This document shows, in pieces, positions 51,567 to 60,732 of a stretch of DNA of 64,000 nucleotides. The translations under genes were made by a program, and so were the position numbers. Below the pieces are notes generated by a model. It saw nothing but the letters and a program-made list of their open reading frames with translations, was not told the DNA's origin and made no database searches. Positions within the stretch are counted from its first letter, which is position 1; each line of letters opens with the position of its first letter. The stretch comes from Hydrogenispora ethanolica (GTDB lineage Bacteria > Bacillota > UBA4882 > UBA8346), in the NCBI RefSeq assembly GCF_004340685.1, contig NZ_SLUN01000031.1, positions 1 through 64,000 of the forward strand, read 5' to 3'.

Positions 51567-52667
51567 ATGCGGCAGCATGATTGGGCCCATCAGCCTTTGC
51601 GATTACAAATGAACCGGGTCAGACGCCCGTTCCGGGGCGGCCTCCTGCTCGACCGCTGGCAAGGCCGGCCCGATCCGCGCGATGATTTTCAGGCCGAGGA
51701 ATGGGTGGCTTCGACCCTGGCGGCGCGGAATCCCCAACCCATCCCGGAGGAAGGCGTCAGCCGGGTGCTCCCGGCGGAGGGGCCGGCACTGCCGCTGCCC
51801 GAGTTGATTGGGGAAGCTCCCGAGCTGTTTTTGGGAGCGGCCCATGTCCGGAAACACGGGCCGCAACCGGCCGTTCTGGTCAAAGTGCTCGATTCGTGCA
51901 GCCGGTTGATGCTCCAGGTCCATCCGGACCGCGATTTCGCCCGGGCTGAATTGAATTCGGCGTTCGGCAAGACGGAAGCCTGGCATATTCTGGGCGGCCG
52001 GGCGATCGACGGGGTGGAACCTTATGTGTTGCTGGGCTTCAAACCGGGAATCACCCGCGCCGTCTGGCAAGACCTGTTCGAACGCCAGGATGTCGAGGGC
52101 ATGGTGGACGCCCTGCACCGTTTCCCGGTGAAGGCCGGTCAGACCTTCCTGGTCGAGGGCGGCGTTCCGCACGCGGCCGGTCCGGGCTGCTGCTTCATGG
52201 AGATTCAGGAACCGACCGATTTTACCATGCGGGTCGAGCGGATCGGACCTTCCGGCGCCCGGCTCTCCGACGAACAGCTGCATCAGGGGATCGGTTTCCA
52301 AAAGATGCTGGATTGCTTCCGCTATGAAGGCTTGAGCGAAGCGGAGACTCTCCGGCGTTGGCGCCTGGTTCCGGAAATCGCGCGGTGCGCCCCGGGCGGC
52401 CGGATCCGGCAATTGCTTACGTACCAGGATACCCCCTTCTTCGCCATGAACCGGCTCGAGATCTGGGGGCGGTTGGAACTGCCGGCGGAAGAGCGTTTCT
52501 CCGTGGCGGTGGTGTGGCAAGGGAGCGGAGTCTTGCATTGGCATGGCGGAACGCTTCCGGTCGGACCCGCGGCTGAGCTGTTCCTCCCGGCCGCCGTGGG
52601 GCCGGTCGTTTGGGAAGCGGATCCGGGGCAGACCTTGGATGTGATTCATTGTCTGCCGCCGTTATGA
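51567..52667 (+). CDS. manA: Mannose-6-phosphate isomerase, class I
   Basis: 366-residue cupin-type zinc enzyme. Motifs: LMLQVHPDRDFA, the zinc-ligand region GKTEAWHILGG, and VEGGVPHAAGPGCCFMEIQEPTDF. Interconverts mannose 6-phosphate and fructose 6-phosphate. ATG 51567 follows AAGAGGTG by about seven bases. It would feed the adjacent PFK and aldolase. Confidence 0.9.
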   Translation: MRQHDWAHQPLRLQMNRVRRPFRGGLLLDRWQGRPDPRDDFQAEEWVASTLAARNPQPIPEEGVSRVLPAEGPALPLPELIGEAPELFLGAAHVRKHGPQPAVLVKVLDSCSRLMLQVHPDRDFARAELNSAFGKTEAWHILGGRAIDGVEPYVLLGFKPGITRAVWQDLFERQDVEGMVDALHRFPVKAGQTFLVEGGVPHAAGPGCCFMEIQEPTDFTMRVERIGPSGARLSDEQLHQGIGFQKMLDCFRYEGLSEAETLRRWRLVPEIARCAPGGRIRQLLTYQDTPFFAMNRLEIWGRLELPAEERFSVAVVWQGSGVLHWHGGTLPVGPAAELFLPAAVGPVVWEADPGQTLDVIHCLPPL

Positions 52668-52721
52668 TCCGCGGTTCGCAGAGGGATTAGTAAGTATGGA
52701 TAAAGAAAGGGGTATGGGAAC

Positions 52722-53672
52722 GTGGCAACACGCAAAATCTTCGTAAACTTGAAACGGTTTGACATCCCCCGGGCGCTGGGCGGAGTCTGCCCGGAGCACG
52801 ATCCGGGGCAATGGATGGAATGGGTGATCGCCCAATGCGTCGAGTATGGCCTGGGGCGGCGGGACGACCTGGAGCTCACCCTGTTTCTGCCCGAGGGGCT
52901 GCTGTTGAAGGCGGCCCACGCGCTGTCGTCATTCCCGGCCGAGGCAACCCGGTCGCTGCGCCTCGGCTGCCAGGGGGTCTTCCGCGAGGATGTGGCGCCG
53001 GGAGGTAACTTCGGCGCATTTACCACCAACCGGCCGGCCAGCGCCGCCCGGAACATGGGCTGCTCCTGGGCGATGACCGGCCATTCCGAAGAACGAAAGG
53101 ATAAACTGGGCGTGATCGCCGCCTACGATCCGAGCATCCTGGCGGAGGAAAGCCGGCAGAATCGGGCCAACCGGGCGGTGGACGGGCTGATTCACGCCGA
53201 AACCGTCTGCGCCTTGCGGGCCGGATTGAATGTCCTGTTATGCGTCGGCGAAACTGCCGCCGAAAAAGGGGAAGGTTCTTTTGCGGAGCAGCAGCCGCGG
53301 ATCGCCGCAGTGCTACGGTCCCAGCTCGAGGCGGGCCTCCAGGGCGTGCGGGAGTTCCTGCCGGAGCGGCAGATCGCCATCGCCTATGAGCCGGTTTGGG
53401 CGATCGGGCCGGGCAAGACGCCGCCGGGAGCCGAATATATCGCCTTTGTGGCCGGCACCATCAAGAACATCATCCAGGAACTTTGGGGGCAGACGCTCCC
53501 GGTGGTATACGGCGGAGGCCTCAAACTGGAGAACGCGGCGGCCATCGCCGGGATCGACGCCATCGACGGCGGTCTGGTCGCCTTGACCCGTTTTAGCGGC
53601 ACGATCGGTTTTGAGCCGGCGGGATTGAATGAAATTATCGCCGCCATCGACCGTTCGGCAGCGGGCCGGTGA
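52722..53672 (+). CDS. Triosephosphate isomerase family protein, divergent and long
   Basis: 316 residues versus about 250 in typical TIM. Catalytic residues are kept: Asn-x-Lys in FVNLKRF, His in MTGHSEER, and Glu in IAYEPVWAIGPGKTPP (loop 6), with VYGGGLKLENA near the end. The N-terminal third is longer than usual and carries an insertion rich in acidic residues. It probably interconverts the two triose phosphates made by the neighbouring aldolase; a related phospho-sugar substrate is possible. GTG start. Confidence 0.85.
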   Translation: MATRKIFVNLKRFDIPRALGGVCPEHDPGQWMEWVIAQCVEYGLGRRDDLELTLFLPEGLLLKAAHALSSFPAEATRSLRLGCQGVFREDVAPGGNFGAFTTNRPASAARNMGCSWAMTGHSEERKDKLGVIAAYDPSILAEESRQNRANRAVDGLIHAETVCALRAGLNVLLCVGETAAEKGEGSFAEQQPRIAAVLRSQLEAGLQGVREFLPERQIAIAYEPVWAIGPGKTPPGAEYIAFVAGTIKNIIQELWGQTLPVVYGGGLKLENAAAIAGIDAIDGGLVALTRFSGTIGFEPAGLNEIIAAIDRSAAGR

Positions 53673-53756
53673 ATGGGCAAGCTAACGATGAAGCGTTATG
53701 GATTTTAAAGGACCAGTCATTCCCGCAAAGACGGGATATTAAGGAGGGGCAGTCAA

Positions 53757-55187
53757 ATGAAGAAGCTAGCGTTCGAATATGGACAAGGATTGATGGAGGC
53801 GAATCTGCCCGATTCAACGGATGTATTCATCCCCGGGGAGACCGTGCCCGATCCGCCGGTTTTGGAAGACATCGCCGGGGAGACGCGGCGGTCGATCTTG
53901 AATCCCATCGGCATGCCGCCGATCGCCGATTCGGTGAAGCCCGGCTCCAAAGTGACCATCGTCTTTCCCGATCGGGTCAAGGGAGGTTTTCAGGAGAACT
54001 CCCACCGCAAGGTGGCCATCCCGATCATCATCGAGGAATGCTTAAAAGCGGGCGTGGCCAAGCAGGATATCAAGCTGATCTGCAGCAACGGCCTGCACCG
54101 TAAGAATACCCGCGAAGAGATTAAGAGCTTGCTCGGGGAGAAGACCTTCAACGAGTTCTGGTGGACCCATCAGATCGTCAATCACGACAGCGAAGACTGG
54201 GATAACCTCATCGATCTCGGTTGCGATGGCATGGGCAACCGGGTGATCATGAACAAAGAGGTTTATGAGTCCGATTTCGCGGTGTTGATCGGCCATGCGC
54301 TGGGCAATCCGTACGGCGGCTATTCGGGCGGGTACAAGCATTGCACCACCGGAATCACCCATTGGAAATCCATTGCCGCGCATCACGTGCCGCATGTGAT
54401 GCACCGGGGCGATTTTACGCCGGTCTCCAACCATAGCCTGATGCGGGAGAAATTTGACTCCATCGGCCAATACATGGAGCAATGCATGGGCAAGAAGTTT
54501 TTCACCTGCGACGCGGTGCTCGATACCTATCAACGCCAGATCGCGGTATTCACGGGCTATGCCAAGGAGATTCAGCCGCTCGCCTGGGAAGTGGCGGACC
54601 GCCGGACCTATGTCCCTTGGGCCGAGAAAAAATATGACGTCATGGTCTTCGGCATGCCCCAGGCGTTTCACTACGGGAACGGCATGGGCACCAACCCCAT
54701 CCTGATGCTCCAGGCCATCTCCGCCAATATCATCCGTCACAAACGGATCATGAAGGATAATTGCGTGGTGATTTGCTCCTCGATCTGCAACGGCTACTTC
54801 CATGATCAGGAGTTCCCGGCGTACCGGCCGCTCTATGAGCTTTTCCAGCAAGACTACCACAACACGCTGCCGGATCTCGAAAAATACGGCGAAGCCTTCT
54901 CCCATAACCAGGAATACATCGACAAATACCGTTTTAACTACGGCTATCATCCGTACCACGCCTTTTCGATGATCTCCTGCGGCCACATCGCCGAGATGAA
55001 TTGCGCCGCGATCTATATCGTCGGGGCTTACGAACCCGGCTATGCCCGGGGAATGGGCATGAAGACCCGGGCCACCTTCGAGGAGGCGCTCAAAGATGCC
55101 GCGAAGTATGTGGGGAATCAGCCGAACATTCTGGCGTTGCCCAAAACCTTTAAAGTAGCCGCGGTCCATCTCGGCATGAAGGAGTAA
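53757..55187 (+). CDS. LarA-family (lactate racemase-like, nickel-pincer type) protein
   Basis: 476 residues with the LarA N-terminal domain: VTIVFPDRVKGG at the DxTR position, then ICSNGLHRKNTREEIKSLLG, and GYSGGYKHCTTGI. The lysine there corresponds to the residue that carries the nickel-pincer nucleotide, and His residues match expected ligands. LarA homologues racemise or epimerise various 2-hydroxyacids, so the substrate need not be lactate. AAGGAGG start site. It is in the sugar operon between tpi and a TauE-type exporter. The larB/C/E cofactor genes are not in the window. Confidence 0.82.
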   Translation: MKKLAFEYGQGLMEANLPDSTDVFIPGETVPDPPVLEDIAGETRRSILNPIGMPPIADSVKPGSKVTIVFPDRVKGGFQENSHRKVAIPIIIEECLKAGVAKQDIKLICSNGLHRKNTREEIKSLLGEKTFNEFWWTHQIVNHDSEDWDNLIDLGCDGMGNRVIMNKEVYESDFAVLIGHALGNPYGGYSGGYKHCTTGITHWKSIAAHHVPHVMHRGDFTPVSNHSLMREKFDSIGQYMEQCMGKKFFTCDAVLDTYQRQIAVFTGYAKEIQPLAWEVADRRTYVPWAEKKYDVMVFGMPQAFHYGNGMGTNPILMLQAISANIIRHKRIMKDNCVVICSSICNGYFHDQEFPAYRPLYELFQQDYHNTLPDLEKYGEAFSHNQEYIDKYRFNYGYHPYHAFSMISCGHIAEMNCAAIYIVGAYEPGYARGMGMKTRATFEEALKDAAKYVGNQPNILALPKTFKVAAVHLGMKE

Positions 55188-55194
55188 GCTTCCG

Positions 55195-56106
55195 ATGTGG
55201 CATATTCATCTTTCATTGGCCCAGATGGATGTCTGGTGGCCGGGACTACTGTTGCTGGGCGGGTTTATCGGAATTTTGACAGGCATGTTCGGGGTCGGCG
55301 GAGGATTCCTGCTCACCCCCTGCCTGAAGATTTTATTCGGCATCCCCTATCCGGTGGCGGTGGGCAGCGGGTTGGCCCAGATCTTTTTGGCGGGAACCTA
55401 CTCCACCTGGAAACACGGGAAAAACGGCAACATCGATCTGCGCATGGGATTGCTCATGACCGGCGGCGCCGTGGCGGGGACGGACATCGGGGTCTCGCTT
55501 TTGAAGCAGCTGGGCACCGGAGGAACGGTTATTCTCAATTCCCGGACCTTCACCGTAGCGGATCTGGTCATGAGCGGGCTGTTTTTGGTGCTGATGACAG
55601 TCACGGGACTGTATATCCAGCATGAGGCGTCCCATTCCAGCGGCGATGAAGTGGCGTCGGCCATCGCGCAAAATCTGCAGGGCTATCGGATGCCGCCGCA
55701 AATGGCTTTTCCCAAGTCGAACATCCCCTCGTTAAGTTTATGGATACCCTTGATCGCCAGTTTCCTGGTGGGGATCCTCACCGGTTTGCTCGGGGTGGGC
55801 GGCGGGTTCATCAATTTTCCCTTATTGGTTTACGTGATCGGGGTTCCGACCTATGTGGCGGTGGGAACCAGCGCTTTTCAGATCCTTTTTGCCTCGGGAT
55901 ACGGAGCGTTGCGGCATGCCTGGCAAGGCCATGTGGAGCTCCTTCTAGTCCTGCTGCTGCTGGTCGGCTCCCTGGCGGGAGTGCGGTTCGGAGTCTATCT
56001 CTCCCACCTTTTCGGCGGTCGCAAGCTGCGCAAATATTTTGCCTGGGTGATAGGGCTGGGAATCGCCGTCATCATCTGGGATCTGGTCGGCGAGATTTGG
56101 TTTTAA
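55195..56106 (+). CDS. TauE/SafE-family anion exporter
   Basis: 303-residue membrane protein with about eight helices in two homologous halves, each starting with the same signature: GILTGMFGVGGGFLLTPCL and GILTGLLGVGGGFINFPLL. The family exports sulfite, sulfonates or organic anions. It starts eight bases after the LarA-like stop, so co-expression is likely, suggesting export of an anionic product of the operon. Confidence 0.9.
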   Translation: MWHIHLSLAQMDVWWPGLLLLGGFIGILTGMFGVGGGFLLTPCLKILFGIPYPVAVGSGLAQIFLAGTYSTWKHGKNGNIDLRMGLLMTGGAVAGTDIGVSLLKQLGTGGTVILNSRTFTVADLVMSGLFLVLMTVTGLYIQHEASHSSGDEVASAIAQNLQGYRMPPQMAFPKSNIPSLSLWIPLIASFLVGILTGLLGVGGGFINFPLLVYVIGVPTYVAVGTSAFQILFASGYGALRHAWQGHVELLLVLLLLVGSLAGVRFGVYLSHLFGGRKLRKYFAWVIGLGIAVIIWDLVGEIWF

Positions 56107-56206
56107 AAATCGATAGACTATCCGCTCCATCCGTAAAGGGGTGGAAAAAAGAAAATGGGATTCATTCCTCATAACACCCAGCGATACAACAAGTGTTTTC
56201 CCCTGG

Positions 56207-56234
56207 AGTCCGGCTTCCAAGCCGGGCTTTTTTT
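56207..56234 (+). terminator. Terminator of the sugar operon
   Basis: GTCCGGCTT-CC-AAGCCGGGC followed by seven T residues. Confidence 0.88.
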
Positions 56235-56459
56235 ATGCCGTTATGTATTGGCGAAAGAGGAGGGTGCATTAAAGAAGTTGGAAATGGAACCGATAAAGTA
56301 AAGACTGGGGGATCCTTCACGGTATGGCCACAGTGACTCCTTCTTCGCTTCAAAAGCGTAGTCGGGCTGCATTGTCAAGGATAGTACCCCGGATGTTTCG
56401 AAAATTGCTGGCGTGTTTCCTTGTGAAAATTCGTTAAAAAGTTTGAAAATAGTTACAAC
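56235..56459. other. Intergenic region, no gene seen
   Basis: The stretch around 56305-56375 (GGGGGATCCTTCACGG and CTCCTTCTTCGCTTC) resembles decayed extragenic repeat sequence, but I cannot assign it to a family. Confidence 0.3.
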
Positions 56460-56488
56460 TTATCATGAACGTCAGGTGTCGTTATAAT
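56460..56488 (+). promoter_or_regulatory. Promoter of the SsuABC-type operon
   Basis: TTATCA (56460-56465), a 17-base spacer and TATAAT (56483-56488). Confidence 0.6.
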
Positions 56489-56535
56489 GAAATTGATGTT
56501 ACATCGATAATCCAGCACGAACAGGAGTGAATATT

Positions 56536-57354
56536 TTGGCAAAAACAGCGAATACGGCCGCCGGGTCCGCTCCGGCAGGGTCGGCCCGCTCGAAGACCGG
56601 CATCTCCAATCTGACGCTGAATATTTTGGCGATCGTGGTTTTCTTTGGGATTTGGATCTTTTATACGTCGGTGATTGCACCGAAGAATTTTTTGATCCCC
56701 AGTCCGTTCCAGGTGATCGGAGCCGGGGTGGAAAAATGGCAATCCGGCTTGCTCTTGCAACACGTCGTGGCCAGCATGTACCGGGTCTTTACCGCTTTTT
56801 GCCTGGCGATGATCGGCGGAATCCTGTTGGGATTCCTGATGGGCTGGTATCGGGTGGTTCGCGGCATGATCGAGCCCTTTGTGCAGTTTTTTAGAATGAT
56901 TCCGGCCATCGCACTGATCCCGCTGTTCATCCTGTATGTGGGGATCGGCGAGCCCTCCAAGATCATCGTCATCTGGCTTTCCGCCTTTTTAACTATTGTC
57001 ATCACGGTCTATCAGGGCATCAAAAATATCGACCCCAATCTGATCAAGGCGTCCCGGGTACTGGGAGCCAAAAATTATGATATCTTCCGCCACATCGCGA
57101 TCCCGGCGTCATTCCCGTATATCCTGGTTGCGGCCAGGCTCGGCTCGGCCGCCAGCTGGACCACGCTGGTCGCCTCGGAATTAATTGCCGCTTCGCGGGG
57201 CTTGGGATACATGGTCACCGAGGCTGGCGTCTATTTTCAACCCGCCGTGATGTATCTGGGTATCTTCCTTATCGGCGCCCTGGGGTTGATCATGGACAAA
57301 CTCATTCTGTTCCTTGAGAAAAAACTGGCCGGCTGGCAAGAGAAGGTGGCGTAA
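56536..57354 (+). CDS. ABC transporter permease, nitrate/sulfonate/taurine type (SsuC-like)
   Basis: 272 residues, about six membrane helices after a short Ala/Ser-rich N-terminus. The EAA loop reads ASRVLGAKNYDIFRHIAIP, and the helix-1 region WIFYTSVIAPKNFLIPSP is typical of SsuC/TauC/NrtB permeases. TTG 56536 is eight bases after AGGAG; the GTG at 56527 overlaps that site. Directly followed by its ATPase gene with no gap. Confidence 0.9.
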   Translation: MAKTANTAAGSAPAGSARSKTGISNLTLNILAIVVFFGIWIFYTSVIAPKNFLIPSPFQVIGAGVEKWQSGLLLQHVVASMYRVFTAFCLAMIGGILLGFLMGWYRVVRGMIEPFVQFFRMIPAIALIPLFILYVGIGEPSKIIVIWLSAFLTIVITVYQGIKNIDPNLIKASRVLGAKNYDIFRHIAIPASFPYILVAARLGSAASWTTLVASELIAASRGLGYMVTEAGVYFQPAVMYLGIFLIGALGLIMDKLILFLEKKLAGWQEKVA

Positions 57355-58143
57355 ATGAACAATCCGGTAAAAATCGCAATCGAGGGAGTCTCCAAAGTAT
57401 ATCAAGGCCGGATCGGACCGGTGGTCGCGCTGGACCAGGTCAACCTGGACATCTACGCGCAGGAGTTTATTACGGTGGTCGGGCCGAGCGGCTGCGGCAA
57501 AACCACGCTATTGAACATTCTGGCCGGTTTGGAGGAAGCCTCTTCGGGCCGGGCCCTCATCGACGGCCAAGTGATCACCGGGCCTTCGCCGACCCGGGGC
57601 GTCATCTTTCAACAGTACGCGTTGTTTCCCTGGATGACGGTCCGCCAGAACGTGGAGTTCGGGCCGATGTTGCAAAAGCTGCCTGCAGCGGAGCGGCGCA
57701 AAGCGGCCGAGCATTATCTGAAACTGGTGGGATTGAAGGGCTTCGAGGACGCGTACCCCAAAGAATTGTCGGGGGGCATGAAACAGCGGACCGCCATCGC
57801 CCGCGCCTACGCCGCCAATCCGGAAGTATTGCTGATGGATGAGCCCTTCGGCGCGGTGGACGCCCAGACCCGGGTGATGCTCCAGGAGGAACTGATGGCC
57901 ACCTGGTCGCGGGAGAAGAAGACGGTCTTTTTCATCACCCACGACGTGGAAGAAGCAATCTATCTCGGCAGCCGGATCTTGGTGATGTCGGCCCGGCCGG
58001 GCCGGGTCCGGGAGATCATTCCGAATACGATCCCCTATCCCAGAGCCTACGATGTCAAATTCACCGCTGAATTCGGCCAATTGAAGCAGCATATTTGGGA
58101 ATTAGTCTATGAAGAGTACCACAAAAAACAAGCGGCGGAATAG
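57355..58143 (+). CDS. ABC transporter ATP-binding protein, SsuB/TauB type
   Basis: 262 residues. Walker A GPSGCGKTTL, Q-loop FQQYALFPW, signature LSGGMKQR, Walker B VLLMDEPFGAVD and H-loop FFITHDVEEA are all intact. Energises uptake by the adjacent permease. It starts on the base after the permease stop. Confidence 0.94.
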   Translation: MNNPVKIAIEGVSKVYQGRIGPVVALDQVNLDIYAQEFITVVGPSGCGKTTLLNILAGLEEASSGRALIDGQVITGPSPTRGVIFQQYALFPWMTVRQNVEFGPMLQKLPAAERRKAAEHYLKLVGLKGFEDAYPKELSGGMKQRTAIARAYAANPEVLLMDEPFGAVDAQTRVMLQEELMATWSREKKTVFFITHDVEEAIYLGSRILVMSARPGRVREIIPNTIPYPRAYDVKFTAEFGQLKQHIWELVYEEYHKKQAAE

Positions 58144-58208
58144 GAGGTGTCCCGCAAGTAACGAAATGTTTCATCCTGAAGATCGAAAATTAGAGGAGGT
58201 AATCCAAA

Positions 58209-59195
58209 GTGAAGAAACAGCTGATTTTTATCGCACTGCTGGTGTTGAGCCTGGTTGCCGCGTCGGTTTCCTTCGCTGACAACCTGACGCCGATCAAGAT
58301 CGCGTATCATAACAATATCGGTGGCGCTTCCCTGGTGTCCATCGCCAATGAGATGGGCTTCTTCAAGCAGGAAGGCCTGGAGCCGCAATTCGTGCGGTTC
58401 AGTTCCGGACCGACCGAGATCGCGGCGATGCTGTCCGGCGATCTGGATGTCGGTTATATCGGACCGGGCGCCATGTTCATCGTGATGGAAGGACGGGTCA
58501 ACTATATCGCGGTCGACTCCATCGCCACCGGCGATATGATATACGGCTATCCCGGCCGCAAAATCAAGAAGGTCAAGGATCTGGTCGGCAAAAAGGTCGG
58601 CATCGCCCAGGGCACTTCCCAGGAGATGCTGCTCCGGGTGGCTTTAAAATTAAATAAGATCCCCATCGATAAAGTTCAAGTGGTGCCGATGTCGCCCGAG
58701 AATCAAGTGGCCGCCTTCAGCACCGGGCAGTTGGACGCCGTGGCAACCTATAGCCCGTATACCAGCCAGATCAAAAATATGATGCCCAATGTCGATCTGG
58801 TGCTGAGCTCCAAGGATTTGTATCCGAAATTCACGTTCCCGCAGGGCTGGATCGCCAATAAGGATTTTATGAAGAAGAATCCGCAAGCGGTCCAAGGCTT
58901 CCTGCGCGCGATCATGAAGGCCAATAACGTCCGGGTGAAATCCGAGGATCAGTGGGTCCCCATGACCAGTAAGTTCTCGGAGATCCCGGCGGACCTTCTG
59001 AAGAAAGATCTGCCCGGCATCACCGTCCTGACAACGCCGCAACTGCGCAAGGCGTTTAGCAACGGAACAGTGGAAAAATGGCTGAACACGCTGAGCGATG
59101 TGTTTGTGGATATCGGACGGCTGAAGAGCCCCATCCCGACCTCGCAATATCTGGACAAGAAATTCTTCATGGATGCGACCAAAAACTTGAAATAA
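58209..59195 (+). CDS. NMT1/SsuA-type substrate-binding protein, secreted
   Basis: 328 residues with a signal peptide (MKKQLIFIALLVLSLVAASV, cleaved near SFA) and no lipobox. The mature part shows the NMT1/SsuA pattern: IKIAYHNNIGGASLVSIANE, FFKQEGLEPQFVRF, SGDLDVGYIGPG and KKVGIAQGTSQEMLLR. Binds a sulfonate, nitrile, pyrimidine precursor or similar small molecule; the ligand is not predictable. GTG start behind AGAGGAGG. Confidence 0.9.
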   Translation: MKKQLIFIALLVLSLVAASVSFADNLTPIKIAYHNNIGGASLVSIANEMGFFKQEGLEPQFVRFSSGPTEIAAMLSGDLDVGYIGPGAMFIVMEGRVNYIAVDSIATGDMIYGYPGRKIKKVKDLVGKKVGIAQGTSQEMLLRVALKLNKIPIDKVQVVPMSPENQVAAFSTGQLDAVATYSPYTSQIKNMMPNVDLVLSSKDLYPKFTFPQGWIANKDFMKKNPQAVQGFLRAIMKANNVRVKSEDQWVPMTSKFSEIPADLLKKDLPGITVLTTPQLRKAFSNGTVEKWLNTLSDVFVDIGRLKSPIPTSQYLDKKFFMDATKNLK

Positions 59196-59212
59196 GGGGC
59201 CGGACCGGCCTC

Positions 59213-59259
59213 CGCCCGTCCCCGCCGGATTTGACGCCGGCCGGGACGGGCGCTTTTTA
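59213..59259 (+). terminator. Strong intrinsic terminator
   Basis: CGCCCGTCCC and GGGACGGGCG (perfect) plus an inner GCCGG/CCGGC stem, followed by TTTTT. It separates the first binding-protein gene from the second. Confidence 0.9.
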
Positions 59260-59286
59260 TACTCCGTTGATTCAATCCATCGCCAG

Positions 59287-59328
59287 GAATTTTGGAAAAG
59301 CGCAGTACTTGAACGGGTTTTCCAAAAT
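59287..59328. repeat. Hairpin element related to 33159-33203
   Basis: GAATTTTGGAAAA and TTTTCCAAAAT with an 18-base loop; the same arms occur at 33159-33203. The rest of 59329-59620 holds another small dyad (ATTTCACA near 59380, TGTGAAAT near 59400) and a TATAAT at 59540, a possible promoter for the next gene. Confidence 0.6.
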
Positions 59329-59620
59329 GGGAACTCCTCCATTGGACCGCCGGAGTCATCACGCATTGGCATCCTTCCTATTTCACATTCGCGTTTTGGG
59401 TGTGAAATATTGTCGTTTAGGAACTTTGCTTTCACCCCGGCGATCAATTCCCATTCATCCCGCGGGAAGGCCGGGTCCGTCGAAGGATGCGGCAAGGGTT
59501 CCAGCCAAATTAGACTGGGCGGGTCATGGCCGATGCGATATAATGAAGGTGCGGAAGACCGGATAAAAAAAGATTCGCCGGAACGGCCGCTGAGCGACGC
59601 GGCGAAAAAGGGAGCTGAGG

Positions 59621-60649
59621 ATGAAGGATCGAAAACCCTCCTTATATCAATTATCCCTGATGATCCTGGTGGCCGTCCTGCTTTTGGTCGGCGTCAGCCT
59701 GGTCGTTCTGAATTTATCCGGCAACTCGCAGCTGCTGCGGGTTGCCTACCATCCCGACCTGCACGGCGCGGGAATCATGGTCCTGGCGGAGGAGAAAGGC
59801 TTCTTCAAGGACGAAGGGCTGCGCGTGGAGCTGGTGAAGTTTTTGAGCGGGCCGCCCGAGATTCAGGCCATGACCTCGGGGGATATCGACATCGCCTATC
59901 TCGGAATGGGCGCGCATTTTTACGCGGCGCAAGGCCGGTGCAAGATCCTGGCCATCGACAGCCTCAACCTGGGCGACATGGTCATCGCGCACCGGGATTC
60001 GGGGATCAAAGGGCTCCGCGATCTGCGCGGCAAACGGATTGGCGTGCCCCGGGGCACTTCCGGGGAGATGATCCTGAGTCTGGCCCTGGACCAGGCCAAA
60101 CTCCGCCCGGAAGAGGTGCGGATCGTCAACATGGATGTGGCCGGGGCGGTGGCGGCCTTTGTGGCCCGCAAGATCGACGTGGTCGCGCTGTGGGTCCCCT
60201 ATACCACGGAGATCGAGCGCCAGGTGGGCAAGGAGAACGTCATCCGCCTGGCCGACAACGCCCGCTTTATCCCGGAGTACGCCTTTTTGAACAGCTGGGT
60301 CACGACCGAGCGCTTCCTGAAACGCCATCCCGGCCTGGCGGTCAAATTCATGCGAGCCTGGACCCGGGCCAATGATTACCGGTATCACAACCTGGAAGAG
60401 ACGGTCCGGCTGACCTCGCAATTCACCCAGATGCCCGAGGGGTCGCTGCGGATGATGGTGCGCTCGACCCAGTGGCTGGAATCCCGGGCCATCGCGACTT
60501 ACTTTCAAGACGGCACGGCCGCTCAATGGTATGAGAATCAGGAAGGAATCTTCGTCAAAACCGGCAAGTTAGCCAGGGTGGTGGCGGCCCGGCGTTTTCT
60601 GCGTCCGGAGCCGTTGCTGCGGGCGCTGGGGCGGCGCGTAAAAGAATAG
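59621..60649 (+). CDS. NMT1/SsuA-type binding protein with N-terminal membrane anchor
   Basis: 342 residues. The N-terminal hydrophobic helix (LMILVAVLLLVGVSLVVL) lacks a clear cleavage site and lipobox, so the protein is probably membrane-tethered. The binding fold reads LLRVAYHPDLHGAGIMVLAEE, FFKDEGLRVELVKF, SGDIDIAYLGMG and KRIGVPRGTSGEMILS, parallel to the secreted paralogue 420 bases upstream. It may be a second receptor for the same permease, with different ligand range. ATG with GGAGCTGAGG upstream. It ends just before a 21-bp repeat array. Confidence 0.87.
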   Translation: MKDRKPSLYQLSLMILVAVLLLVGVSLVVLNLSGNSQLLRVAYHPDLHGAGIMVLAEEKGFFKDEGLRVELVKFLSGPPEIQAMTSGDIDIAYLGMGAHFYAAQGRCKILAIDSLNLGDMVIAHRDSGIKGLRDLRGKRIGVPRGTSGEMILSLALDQAKLRPEEVRIVNMDVAGAVAAFVARKIDVVALWVPYTTEIERQVGKENVIRLADNARFIPEYAFLNSWVTTERFLKRHPGLAVKFMRAWTRANDYRYHNLEETVRLTSQFTQMPEGSLRMMVRSTQWLESRAIATYFQDGTAAQWYENQEGIFVKTGKLARVVAARRFLRPEPLLRALGRRVKE

Positions 60650-60732
60650 CGAGGGACGGTCCGTTCCGGGAGACCCCGCCCAAGGGGAATGCCCGGCGGG
60701 ATTGCCTTCCGGACTTCCGGGGCCGGCAGGGA

